Positions 22,971 to 32,614 of a stretch of DNA of 64,000 nt are shown here, piece by piece. Numbering within the stretch: position 1 is the first letter of the stretch; each line of letters starts with the position of its first letter. A program made the translations under genes and the position numbers. The stretch covers positions 2,015,501 through 2,079,500 of the forward strand of contig CP137326.1 of the NCBI GenBank assembly GCA_033182465.1, in the 5' to 3' direction. The DNA is from Sanghuangporus weigelae (Eukaryota; Basidiomycota; Agaricomycetes; Hymenochaetales; Hymenochaetaceae). The notes below the pieces were generated by a model. It did no database searches and was not told where the DNA came from. It saw only the letters and a program-made list of their open reading frames with translations.

Positions 22971-23653
22971 TAAACTGAACAGGGAGGTCGTGCAGAAACG
23001 TTTACAACAGTGCGGAAACGTTGGAAACCCCGTGGGAATGTATTACATATTGTGTCCAAATGTAGCAATTTTGCGTAATTTATAAGCAAAAGGTGCATAT
23101 ATTGAAGTATCGAACAGTCGTTTGTGGGGCGGCGGCTCGCAATATAGCATGAGTTATAAAGTTGGGAGTATTTATCATAAACATTGAGCAGAAAATGACA
23201 GAATTACAGACTCCACATTGCCTCTTCCCCCAGGGTCATATCCAATTCGACTTCACCTTCACTGCCCAGCTTCTTTCCTTTATCTTTCCCACTTTCTTTT
23301 GTCCATTGGCTGAGTTTGACGCCCGAAAATCATTTTTATATGCACAATGACATAAACTATCTATCTCTTGCTTACGGCAGCCGCTCACGAGTTTCCGCAT
23401 GCCCATTTCCGGGCCCTCAACGTTGAAACCCCCGTGGGAAACCAACGAAAGTTGATAACTCCGAGTTTCCCCTCCTACCCTACTCCGTTCAGACTCCGCT
23501 GCGCCCTTCCTGGCAGATGTGAACACTTGAAAATGCAGTACTTGCTCTATGTAAGGCCCAAATGACTTGAAGTGAGCTTGACCAACTCACTTTATTTCTA
23601 TTCTACAGTTTCTGTCTTGTAACTGCCGTATACGGCGTATTCCCCATATGCGG

Positions 23654-23666
23654 GCTGTCCGTATCC
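23654..23666 (+). repeat. Left target-site duplication of the LINE
   Basis: GCTGTCCGTATCC, repeated exactly at 29906-29918 directly after the poly(A) tail. Confidence 0.85.
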
Positions 23667-23729
23667 ATCCCTTCTTTCCCTCTTACCACCATCATCTGCT
23701 CTGACTCTGTTGAGCCTCTGCTCCAAGCC

Positions 23730-25647
23730 ATGGCCGATAAACGAACAGCCCCTACTCGCCCCACCCCTCAGCAACCCCGCTCGTCGGCCTCGTCGGCTGT
23801 GCCTTCCGCGCTGCCCCCGACGCCTATTGGGTCGGGCCCCGGTTCTTCCGGGACCCCTGATGTTTTTTCTGCCCCACCGCCCTCTCAGACCCCCGCCTCT
23901 TCGGCAACCCCCTCCACTCCGCCTACTAAGCGGACTGCTGCCGCCACGGACTTCTCCCCTGCTAATCGCGGTGGAACCATCCCGATTTTCCCGGAGATGC
24001 CCCGTTGGTCCGTCGCCACTCCACGCTCTGTGGACCCTACCCTCTCTGCCCCAGGTGTCGAGCGCTTGCGCCGGACCTGGAACGAGGACCTCTGGCCTCT
24101 GTTCACGCGCCACTATGACCTCATCGAGAGCCCGCAATCTTGGGCTATCGATGCCGCACAACATATGCTTGTCCTTATGGGACAGATAACCGGCGCCACT
24201 CTTGAACTGCTCAATGTGCACGAGGTTAATGATAATGGGATCCTTGCACCGACCCTCCAGACCGCCCTTGTGGAGGCCATCTCTCACACTTTTAGTTCGG
24301 GCAGGGTCCCTCGATTGGCACCTTTCGCCAACCCCCCGACCCCTGCACCGGACACCGCCCGGGCCCCCTTTGCCCCCGCCGCCCATGACCTCGTCAACAA
24401 CATGAGCGCGCTGGCTGGCCTTGTCTCTACTGCCAATCTGCAGCAGCAGGACGCCATGAAGTCTCTCGTGGCCCTCCAGAATGCAGTGAGCAGCATCGGG
24501 ACCCGTTTAGAGCGCCTCGAACGACGCCCCGGGAACCCCCCTGCTGCACCTAGGCCCAACCCCCCAGCACCCCCAACCCAACCCTCTGCCCCGCCGGCCC
24601 GAGCGGACCATCGTGTCCGAACGGAGCCCCCTCCGGCAGCCGCACCGGCATCTTATGCCGACGCCGCGGCTGCACCTCCTGCCGAGCGCCCCCCCTCAGT
24701 CCCCCCCCCCCAATCGCCCCCGTACCCCCACCAATCGCCCCGCTACCTGCCCTCCTCCCACTACTAAGGCTAAGTTCCCCACCCTTGTGGTTAACTTTAA
24801 GGGTAACCCTATCCCCGCGAGTCAACGCCATACGGACCGCACCACTACACAGGAGGTACGTGCTTTCCTCACTTCCGTGCCCACCGCAGTTACCCTCCGG
24901 CTCCAGGCTGCCTCCTGGAACGTGAAGGGTAACTGCATCATGACCTTTGACAGGACCTCTCGCGTCCACGACTTGATAGATCAGCACGCTGGGGCGCTGG
25001 CCCGCGTCGTCTGTCAGGGTCGCAATGTTTCTACGGCCCGGGTTTCCCCCCGGACCAAACTACAGGTTTCCATGGTGCCGGTCCGGGATTCTCTCCCGGG
25101 TTCGGCCCCCTTTTCCAATGCCGAGCTCCTCTCCGAACTCACCTTTAACCGTTCGATCAAGGACACAGACCTCGCTTCCGATGTCTCTTTCACTAAAGCC
25201 CGCTCCGACATTACTGATGAACTCAAGCATTGTCCAATTACCTTCTGGGTCCATGACCAGGATGGCAAATGCTCCAAGCGCATCCTGGATGCCCCCGTCT
25301 TCCTGTTCGGTAAGCGCTTCCGTGTTCAGCGCTACAAGCCCCTCCCCGCTTTCTCCCAATGCAACCGCTGCCAAAAGTTAGGCCACACTAGCAACGGCTG
25401 CAAAGGGCGAGTTGCCTGCGCTACTTGCGCTGGCAACCATAAGACCTCTGACCACCGGGCTCGCTGCGGTAGTTGTGCCACCGAAGGCACCACATCCAAT
25501 CATTGCCCCCATCCCTCTGCCTGCGTCAATTGTGCAGGCGACCATCCTAGTACCGCGTCTCGCCTTATTTGCCCAGCCAAACGTGCCTTTGCACGCCCCC
25601 CGGGCAGCGATGACGGCATGGATACCGACCAGGAGACTGAACTATGA
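23730..25647 (+). pseudogene. LINE ORF1, gag-like zinc-knuckle protein with a +1 frameshift
   Basis: The first part (ATG 23730, open to the stop at 24765-24767) has a Pro/Ser/Thr-rich N-terminus, a central domain (WPLFTRHYDLIESPQSWAI), a likely coiled coil (LVSTANLQQQDAMKSLVALQ and following) and a Pro/Ala-rich linker. The second part continues in the next frame to 25647. It carries an RNA-binding-like domain (FPTLVVNFKGNPIP onward) and zinc knuckles: CNRCQKLGHTSNGC (C-x2-C-x4-H-x4-C), CATCAGNH and CVNCAGDH. The frames overlap from 24613 to 24765 and the switch most likely lies in a run of eleven C (24701-24711), where one extra C would cause it. It could be a real mutation, a sequencing error or slippage used by the element. 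ORF1 proteins package the RNA for target-primed reverse transcription. Confidence 0.75.
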
Positions 25648-28600
25648 TGTATACATTCGTCTCACATAATGTGGCGAAGAGCCCCACGTCCCTTTCTGCT
25701 CTTTTAAATTTCTACTCCACTAATGACGCAGACTTTATCTGTCTCCAAGAACCACCATGGGCCTTTATTGGAACGACCCGTAGTGACACTAACCTATCGG
25801 GGACCGAGGTCAAAGGCATGCCGTCCACCCCTGGCTGGCGTGCCTTTGTTCCCCCGGTACCCCCTAACTCTTTTCCTAGCGTCGCCATCCTCGCACGCAA
25901 CTCCTTACCTCGAGGCGCCGTTGGTCTCGACAACACGTTCACATTGAGCCGCTATGCTGTGGCCCTTACTTGCGCTACCGCTACCGGCCCTTTCACTCTC
26001 CTTAACCTGTATCTCCCACCTCGTGGGTTGGCTAACTATGACCTGGCCCAAACCGCCGTCCTTTCCCTGCAACTCCCCCCCACTCGCTCTTTCATCGTTT
26101 GCGGGGACTTCAACCGTCACGATCTCTCGTGGTCAACCCCTCTTTTTGGCAGGGCCGACTTCGCCCCATCCACCCCCTTCACTGAATGGACAGCTGACAA
26201 CGGCCTCACCCTGGCTTCGGAACCAGGGGTGGCCACCCGACACGATACTAACGGCCGTAATTCGGTTATTGATCTTGTTTTCGTTTCAGACGTTCTTGCT
26301 GGTGTGTGCCCGGATGAGGCTGTCCGGGTTCTCTGGGACCGACCCTCTAGCAGTGACCATGCCGTATTGGAATGGCACTGGACCCCTACTACTCCCCTGA
26401 CCGACGACCCCCTAGCCCCTCCACGGATTCAAGCGGCTCTAGAGGAATTGTATGTTGAAACCTGGAATCCCTTACTCGAAGACGTTTTTCGCCTTCCGGC
26501 TACCACCCCCCTGGAACTTGACGCGAAGGCGTCTAAGTTCCTTCAGGTTATCCGGGACACTGTGGAACAGTTCGCGCTCCCCCCCAAAATCCACAAGGGC
26601 GCCTCTGCCCCTTGGTGGACCTCGGAGTGCGACCGTCTCCTCACCCTTCTGCGTCATAGCCCGAGGAGCCAAAGACACTCGGCCTCCCTCCAACTACAGC
26701 GGGCTATCCGGCATGCCAAGCGCTTGTACTTTCAAGCGATTGTAGAAGACACCACCCCCACCAACATTTGGAAGATGGCGAAGTGGGGTACAGGAGCCCG
26801 GCCTGCGCCGGTGGCTTCACTTCGGACAGGAGACGGCGGCACCGCTAACGATCCCCTGTCCAAGGCACGTACTTTCGCTGAGACGTTCTTCCCTACTCCT
26901 CCCCTTATCCCTCTAACTCATCCCCCTCCCCCTAACAACCAGAGCTCCCCGGCTATTTCTGCTACTGAAGTAGGGGCTGCTCTGGCCTCTACCTCTAACA
27001 CTTCTGCACCAGGTCTGTCCGGAATTGGCTATCTCCCCCTCAAGTGGGTGTGGCGATCATTCCCGACAGAAATGACGCAGCTCTTCAACGACTGTCTGGC
27101 TCTAGGGCACCACCCTGAGCCATGGCGGGCGGCAAGAGTCTGCATGATCCGGAAGCCCAACAAACCGGACGCATCTTCCCCACGTGCGTACCGCCCGATC
27201 ACTCTCGAAGAAACCTGTGGTAAGCTCCTTGAAAAAGTTATCGCTCGTCGCCTGAACTACATGGCCAATGAAGGCCAAGCCCTCCCACTGACCCAGTTTG
27301 GCTCCCGATCCTTGTCGGGAGTCACTGATGCTTCACAGACTCTCCTTGAACTGATTGAGAGGGGACGGCGGAAAGGCTTGAAGACGTCTGCATTAGCCTG
27401 CGACGTCCAGGGCTTTTTCGACCGCGTGCAACATGCACCCCTCCTGTCGGAGCTCCGTTCCATGGCGTGCCCAGAAGACTTAGTCCGATGGGTTATGTCC
27501 TTCTGCTCCTCCCGCTCCACCGCCATTTCTTTTGACGGTTTTACTTCCCCCCTCCTTCCCAAACCTGATCTGGGGGTCCCACAAGGGTCCCCCGTTTCCC
27601 CCATCCTTGCCACGCTCTTTGCTCGTGGTGCCCTATCCCTTTTCGATGACGACGACGACACATTCATATTCGCGTATGTCGACGACCACCTCCTTATTGT
27701 TCAGTCCACTTCTTTTGCCACGAACAACGAACTCCTCCTCCGGGCTTTTAATCGCCTGTCTTCTTTCTTGACATCTCTGGGCCTTTCTTTGGACACTGCT
27801 AAAACCGAGCTGATACACTTCGGCCGGGGCGGTCTGTCTGGGCCCCTTCTTACTCTCCCCCTCACCCCCCCTCTTGTTCTTCAACCCCTCCGGGCCATTC
27901 GCTGGCTGGGAATTTGGTGGGAGCCGGGCTTGACGTGGAAGGAGCACACATCCCGAATGCATTGTAAAGCATCTTCGGCTCTGTGTGCCCTGCGTCTCCT
28001 CGCTAACACCTACCGCGGCCTCTCCCCTATCCTCATACACCGGCTTATTGTTGGCGTGGTGCGACCTATTCTCCTGTGGGGGGCCCCGGTTTGGTACACC
28101 GGGGTCTCCCAAGCTACTCTCATTAAGCGGCTCCAAAGCGTCCTCGATGCTTCCGCTCGTTTTCTTTTGGGGGTTTTTAAAGGGGCCTCTGCCCCGGCCC
28201 TCCGTTTCTTTGCTTCTCTTATGCCGCTCTCCGCGTACCTTCCCAAGCTCAAAGCCTTCGCGGCGTTTCGCCGACTTACCCTCCCTAATCCACCCCGTCG
28301 GAAATTTACTTCTGAGGGGCCAAAATCCCGTTTTTCTAAAAGTTTCACTGACCCCTTTCCCAGGCTGCCAGCAGAAACCCTCCCACGCTCCGTGTGCCCC
28401 CCATGGTCCTCTATGAGCTCACCCTCGCCCCGGATGGTTTTCCACATCCCCGGCAATGCTAAGGCTGCCCGAAAGGACACAGTGGCGAGTATCAACGCCA
28501 CTGCATACCCCCTCAACCCTGACTACCTATCCGTCTTCACCGACGGGTCAGCCACTCTCCTCCCGAACCTGCACTACAGCACGGGATGGTCCTGGGTCGC

Positions 28601-29657
28601 CTACTCTTCCGGAGTGGAGGCCCTCCATGCCAAGGGTAATGTTGGTCCTTACGCCCACTCCACCGACTTAGAAATGATGGCCCTCTCTAAACTGTCGTCG
28701 GCTCTCACCTCGTCTCCGGACCTGTCCCGCTACCTCCGGCGGGCACGTTCCCTCAACATCTATACCGACTGCCTTCCAGCCCTCTCCATGCTGGAGACGC
28801 CTACTCGGTCCCCTGGCCTCCAGGTGATTCTCAAAACCCGGGCCCTCTTTCTGGGCGCCCTCACGCGTTTCCCCCGACTAACCATTCACCTTCACTGGTG
28901 CCCTGGCCATGAAAACATCGTCGGCAACGAACGAGCCGATGAGCTTGCTCGGGATGCAGCACGGCAAGACCCTGACCACGAACTTCATCCTACCTTGCGC
29001 TACCTACGTTCCCATGCGTCTCACAGGGCTCTTCAACTCTGGCGGGGCCAACATCGGGCGTGGGAGCCAACCACTCGCCTTGGCCGTATGGCCAAGCGCG
29101 CTTGTGTAGGCGAAGTCTCCCACAAACCCCACCCGCTCCTCCGACTCCCGGCCCCACGATGGGTCAAGGCGCGAGTCGCCCAACTTCTCACTGGGTGTGG
29201 ATGTCTCGGGGATTATTTCCACGAGCGGCATATTGTTGGTCCCAGTTACAGATGCCGACAGTGCGATCTCCGCTTCCCACCCCTCGAAACCCGCGCGCAT
29301 ATCCTTTTGGACTGTGCTGCGACAATTGACCTTCGGTCCCGCGCTTGGGATGGGGACCCACCTCCCGATGAGGAGGCGTGGCTCCATCCGGACAACTGCG
29401 ACCGCCTACTTTGGTTCATCGCCAACTCTCGTCCTCTGGCCTTGACTGCGGCCATAGAGAATGAGTTGACGGCCGACCTACCAGATCCTGGACCTCCTAA
29501 GCACCGCGACCGCCCTAACCCGGCCCTCGAGGCAGCCAGGAACCAGATTCGCGAAGAGTTTCTCGCCGAAGGGCGAGCTCTTGAGGGCCCCTTCTTCGAC
29601 CAAGCTTTTTTTACAGCTCGAGTTCACACGATCTACTGGGCACACGGACCGTTGTAG
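25644..29657 (+). CDS. LINE ORF2: endonuclease, reverse transcriptase, RNase H
   Basis: 1337 codons without interruption. The ATG (25644) overlaps the ORF1 stop as ATGA, suggesting translation by termination and reinitiation. Domains: apurinic/apyrimidinic-type endonuclease at about 1-245 (SHNV, LQEPPW, VCGDFNRHDLSW near 152, SSDHAVLEW near 236); reverse transcriptase at about 480-780 (YRPITLEETCGKLLEKVIA near 515, GVPQGSPVSP, catalytic YVDD near 677); RNase H at about 958-1100 (FTDGSA near 964, an E-M-MAL site, IYTDC, GNERADELA near 1093). A C-terminal zinc-like motif (CRQC...H...C near 1202) follows. It nicks the target and copies the RNA in place. All catalytic motifs that can be seen are intact. 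Confidence 0.92.
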   Translation: MMYTFVSHNVAKSPTSLSALLNFYSTNDADFICLQEPPWAFIGTTRSDTNLSGTEVKGMPSTPGWRAFVPPVPPNSFPSVAILARNSLPRGAVGLDNTFTLSRYAVALTCATATGPFTLLNLYLPPRGLANYDLAQTAVLSLQLPPTRSFIVCGDFNRHDLSWSTPLFGRADFAPSTPFTEWTADNGLTLASEPGVATRHDTNGRNSVIDLVFVSDVLAGVCPDEAVRVLWDRPSSSDHAVLEWHWTPTTPLTDDPLAPPRIQAALEELYVETWNPLLEDVFRLPATTPLELDAKASKFLQVIRDTVEQFALPPKIHKGASAPWWTSECDRLLTLLRHSPRSQRHSASLQLQRAIRHAKRLYFQAIVEDTTPTNIWKMAKWGTGARPAPVASLRTGDGGTANDPLSKARTFAETFFPTPPLIPLTHPPPPNNQSSPAISATEVGAALASTSNTSAPGLSGIGYLPLKWVWRSFPTEMTQLFNDCLALGHHPEPWRAARVCMIRKPNKPDASSPRAYRPITLEETCGKLLEKVIARRLNYMANEGQALPLTQFGSRSLSGVTDASQTLLELIERGRRKGLKTSALACDVQGFFDRVQHAPLLSELRSMACPEDLVRWVMSFCSSRSTAISFDGFTSPLLPKPDLGVPQGSPVSPILATLFARGALSLFDDDDDTFIFAYVDDHLLIVQSTSFATNNELLLRAFNRLSSFLTSLGLSLDTAKTELIHFGRGGLSGPLLTLPLTPPLVLQPLRAIRWLGIWWEPGLTWKEHTSRMHCKASSALCALRLLANTYRGLSPILIHRLIVGVVRPILLWGAPVWYTGVSQATLIKRLQSVLDASARFLLGVFKGASAPALRFFASLMPLSAYLPKLKAFAAFRRLTLPNPPRRKFTSEGPKSRFSKSFTDPFPRLPAETLPRSVCPPWSSMSSPSPRMVFHIPGNAKAARKDTVASINATAYPLNPDYLSVFTDGSATLLPNLHYSTGWSWVAYSSGVEALHAKGNVGPYAHSTDLEMMALSKLSSALTSSPDLSRYLRRARSLNIYTDCLPALSMLETPTRSPGLQVILKTRALFLGALTRFPRLTIHLHWCPGHENIVGNERADELARDAARQDPDHELHPTLRYLRSHASHRALQLWRGQHRAWEPTTRLGRMAKRACVGEVSHKPHPLLRLPAPRWVKARVAQLLTGCGCLGDYFHERHIVGPSYRCRQCDLRFPPLETRAHILLDCAATIDLRSRAWDGDPPPDEEAWLHPDNCDRLLWFIANSRPLALTAAIENELTADLPDPGPPKHRDRPNPALEAARNQIREEFLAEGRALEGPFFDQAFFTARVHTIYWAHGPL

Positions 29658-29905
29658 GGCGTATGCAGGTAAGACCACCTCTTATATCTTCTAATGACTA
29701 CGGGCGAGCGCCCATTTGTGTTCGCTAGTATTTAGTTATAGACCGTCACTTCTACTATCAAGTCATTACTACCTTCACCGCCTTCGGGCAGGCCTCCCTT
29801 GGATTTAGTCATCTAGTCAGGCGGGAACTCTGTATCCCTGCGCACATGTATCTATTATAGCATCTGACGCGCAATATAAATCTTACTCAAAAAAAAAAAA
29901 AAAAA

Positions 29906-29918
29906 GCTGTCCGTATCC
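29906..29918 (+). repeat. Right target-site duplication of the LINE
   Basis: GCTGTCCGTATCC immediately follows the A-tail, and the interrupted MITE sequence resumes with GTATAACGG. Confidence 0.85.
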
Positions 29919-30012
29919 GTATAACGGTCTGGTGTGCCATATATACGCTCGCATCCATAAGGAACCTTCTTTTATACGACCTTACCCGTATACGGATACG
30001 GTCGGAGCCCTT
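29919..30012. repeat. Right remainder of the GTATAC-rich MITE split by the LINE
   Basis: GTATAACGG...CCCGTATACGGATACGGTCGGAGCCCTT. Its reverse complement starts AAGGGCTCCGACCGTATCC, pairing with the left end at 22574. Confidence 0.6.
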
Positions 30013-30120
30013 GGGAGCTAGTGCATTACTGAACGACACGTGATCGCTTCGGTGCTATAACCTCATCTTCCGCTATTACTACCACCACGGATTCTCTTCG
30101 TCGTACATTGGTTTTGTGCC

Positions 30121-31291
30121 ATGACTAGTCTAAGTGAAAAGGCTAAAGGCAAGCGACGTGCCTTAGAGCCTCAAGATGAAGAAGAACAGATTCAGATGTC
30201 GGCTCAAAGACCGGTCACAATCCGTTTCACAGAAGGCATACCTGATCTTGCTCTCAGTCTCGAACGGAAGGACTCTGTACGTGATTTGAAGCGTAAAGTA
30301 CGCTATTTTCGGCTTTCAGATGTCACCGTGGAAAGACTTATTCTACTTGGAACAAAGATACGCGAAAATCGAACACAGACCAAGAAGCGTCGTCTGCGGC
30401 TGATCTGCTCTGGGCGGATACTCTCAAATGAGATGATGTTGCTTGAATGGCTTGATTCGTTGGAGATGCGGCAGAAACTGGCTGTAGAAACCCAAGACAT
30501 AAAAGGCAAAGGCAAGGTAAAAGATGATTCAGAGAGTGGAGGAATAGAAATGGCCGCTTCACAAGCTCAGACCCCAGTATGGCTACATTGTTCGGTTGGT
30601 GCAGAAGTTGGCGAGAACGAGGATGAAGACGAGGAGCATGTTCAGGTAGCTCTTCGATCTAGCTTGCCTTTGCATAATGCTTTGGCTAACTTTTTGTCAA
30701 AGCAAACACAAACAAAACCCCTGAGAGGCTTTGACTGTCTTGCTGAGGCAGGCTTTTCCGATGAAGATATCGCTAACTTCCGCCGGACGTTCCACAGTCG
30801 ATCTGCTATGAATTATCTTGATTCGGAACCACTTGGTGATGACGAAGATTGTAGGCGTTGTCCTATTAGTAGATCGTTGATGTTTGTGCTTACCTGACTA
30901 TTCTTTACCGATTCGAATTGCTAGATGAAGAGCATGCTCGTGCACTGGAAGAACGATGGATAGATTCCTTAGCGAATGACGCAGACTCTCCAATCTCACC
31001 GTCATCCGCCTCGACGACGTTACTGCAAGGTCTTATCGTCGGCTTCTTCTTCCCATTGCTTCCGTTCTTTTTCTTTCACGAAGCACGCCCAGCAGTATTT
31101 TGGGAGGATGGAAGAAGTCAGGATGCACAGAGCAGTGTTGTGTTCTCGTGAGCCTTAGGTCTGTTCATCCGATGACTCCGAGGCTTATGACTTTTTCGCG
31201 CCATGACAGGCGGAGGATGCAGATGGCTCTCATACTTGGATTTGTATTCAACATAACATTTGGGATGTGGAGATATGTTATTGGAAACTGA
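30121..31291 (+). CDS. dsc3: DSC E3 ubiquitin ligase complex subunit 3 (DUF2407 ubiquitin-like and C-terminal membrane domain)
   Basis: Exons 30121-30297, 30379-30850, 30925-31147 and 31210-31291 give 317 residues. Removal of 30298-30378 (an in-frame 81-nt intron) restores the ubiquitin-like fold: SVRDLKRK joined to TKKRRLRLICSGRIL. The C-terminal Dsc3 domain has the diagnostic GFDCLAEAGFSDEDIANFRR, then DEDYEEHARALEERWIDSL. Two hydrophobic segments follow (LQGLIVGFFFPLLPFFFF; LILGFVFNITFGMWRYVIG). Dsc3 is part of the Golgi/endosomal DSC ligase, which in fission yeast activates sterol-regulated (SREBP) transcription factors and otherwise sorts membrane proteins for degradation. It is convergent with the GST gene, with only 72 bases between the stops. 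The long Gln/Asp/Glu-rich linker could contain a further in-frame intron. Confidence 0.88.
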
Positions 31292-31363
31292 ACTCCAGCC
31301 AGATCGTTCGGTACGCTGATATCGCGCGCTCCTCGCTCACTACTGGAAAGGGAGCAACAGAGA

Positions 31364-32332
31364 TCAAGGAATAATCCTTCCCGCCCTCGTTGCCTTCGCA
31401 GCCTCGCTCTGTGCCTCGTCTCTGAGGTATCGCCCATAGATGTCCGCATAATTTTCCTTGTCCTGTGTACTCAGTCATATTAGCTATCATCATCATCCCA
31501 CTCGGGTAAACTATTTCCCCACTCACGCTCATCGTTCTCAGAACGCTGTCCCTTTTCTCGAGAACACCTGCCCACTCGACCCACGCTTTAGAAACATCGC
31601 CACGATTGTACCCACGGTGTTCTGCGAGCACGTAGTCACGCATGACCCATGGCGCAATCGCAACATCGGCCAGGGTGAAGTTTTCACCCAGGAAATACGG
31701 TCCTTGACGTTTCTGAGCGATTTGCCTGAGTGCTTCGTACAGATCTGTCCGTGCCTCGTCCCGCTTTTCATGCTCCTGCGCCTGCATGAGTCGCATGAAC
31801 GCCGGGATGACGCGCTTGGTGACGTGATCGATCCAGAGACGTGCAAAAGCTCTGTCGTATGCATCCACCGGGAGGAGGTTTGGCGGGTTGTCTGGATAGA
31901 GGTCTTCCAAGAATTCGCAGAGAATGAGGGATTCGTAAAGAGCTTTTCCCTTGTATTCGAGGGCTGGGACCAGACTCTTTGGGTTGATTTCTGATGTCAT
32001 TGGTCAACTAGGAAGCGCGAGGTCGAAAGAGATAGGATCGCACCAAGGAAATGTTTCTCTTTCTTGTAGGGATTAACCTCTTTGTATTGATACGGGATTC
32101 CTTTCTCCTCGAGTGCGATCCATGTCCGCTGCACATAGGGACAGAACTGCACAGGAATTCGTAGAGCGCCCATTGACGTCCTCCGATTACTTTTCAGTGC
32201 TTTTCCTTATACCAGAAGTAGTCTTACCCATCCGCTATAGAATACAATCTCTTGAGGCTCTTGGTGCGCAGAGGCCGTCTTGGCTGCCTCGGCCGTTGCG
32301 TGTGGGTGTATGTTTTGATCTGGAATCGCCAT
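31364..32332 (-). CDS. Glutathione S-transferase, omega-like
   Basis: Four exons on the minus strand (32228-32332, 32044-32146, 31527-31990, 31364-31462) join to 251 residues. The thioredoxin-fold half begins IVFYSGW and the next exon begins FCPYVQRTWIALEEKGIPY, giving the cysteine active site of omega-class GSTs rather than a serine or tyrosine. The glutathione-contact motif INPKSLVPALE and the ESLILCEFLEDLYP helix follow. The alpha-helical domain contains the N-capping region FTLADVAIAPW. Omega GSTs act as cytosolic glutathione-dependent thiol transferases and reductases. The start at 32332 (MAIPDQNIHPH) is the first ATG of the frame. No targeting signal is seen. Confidence 0.88.
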
Positions 32333-32614
32333 CGTTTGCCTTGGCTTTGCAACCTGAAGAGCAGTGCTTTACTATAAGTACCATATATATATGCATCATC
32401 GCGGACTCGTCACGCGCTCATGACGTGCTTGGGAGCCGGAAGTGGACTAGTAACTAATAATACATGGATTTCTTCGATCTTTCAACAGCAGTGATAAGGA
32501 AATTCTATTACAATGAGGCTATCGCATTCTCAGACCATCCAGGACGAGAAAAGTCGACGAACTTATGAATAGACGCCATGGCTTGTTGGACAAAAGTCAA
32601 TTTATGAAGGAGCG

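Larger units (their letters stand above)
22478..23653. other. Repeat-rich region left of the LINE
   Basis: This contains a GTATAC-rich inverted-repeat relic at about 22574-22745, a 24-bp perfect palindrome (22947-22970) among several copies of a GTTTCC/GGAAAC motif between 22930 and 23480, and a second GTATAC-rich piece at 23625-23666 that is the LINE target. No protein-coding gene is recognised. Confidence 0.5.
23667..29905 (+). mobile_element. Full-length Tad-type non-LTR retrotransposon (LINE)
   Basis: A 6239-bp element with a 5' untranslated leader of 63 bases, ORF1, ORF2, a 3' untranslated region of about 230 bases and a 17-A tail (29889-29905). It is flanked by a 13-bp target duplication. 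Apurinic endonuclease, reverse transcriptase and RNase H in one ORF2, with a gag-like ORF1, is typical of the fungal Tad clade. The plus strand is C-rich, unlike the flanks. The element landed in a GTATAC-rich MITE. ORF2 is open over its whole length, so insertion looks recent, but ORF1 contains one frameshift. Confidence 0.9.

Noticed and set aside
23598-24386. 262-codon minus-strand open frame at the LINE 5' end
   Set aside because: It is the Gly/Arg-rich shadow of the C-rich ORF1 plus strand; other long minus-strand frames inside 24550-29680 have the same cause.
22740-30020. GGGAGCTA repeat at 22740-22747 and 30013-30020 as a certain 8-bp target duplication
   Set aside because: The sequence at 22748 does not match the inverted right terminus well, so the pairing may be coincidence; kept only as a possibility in a finding.
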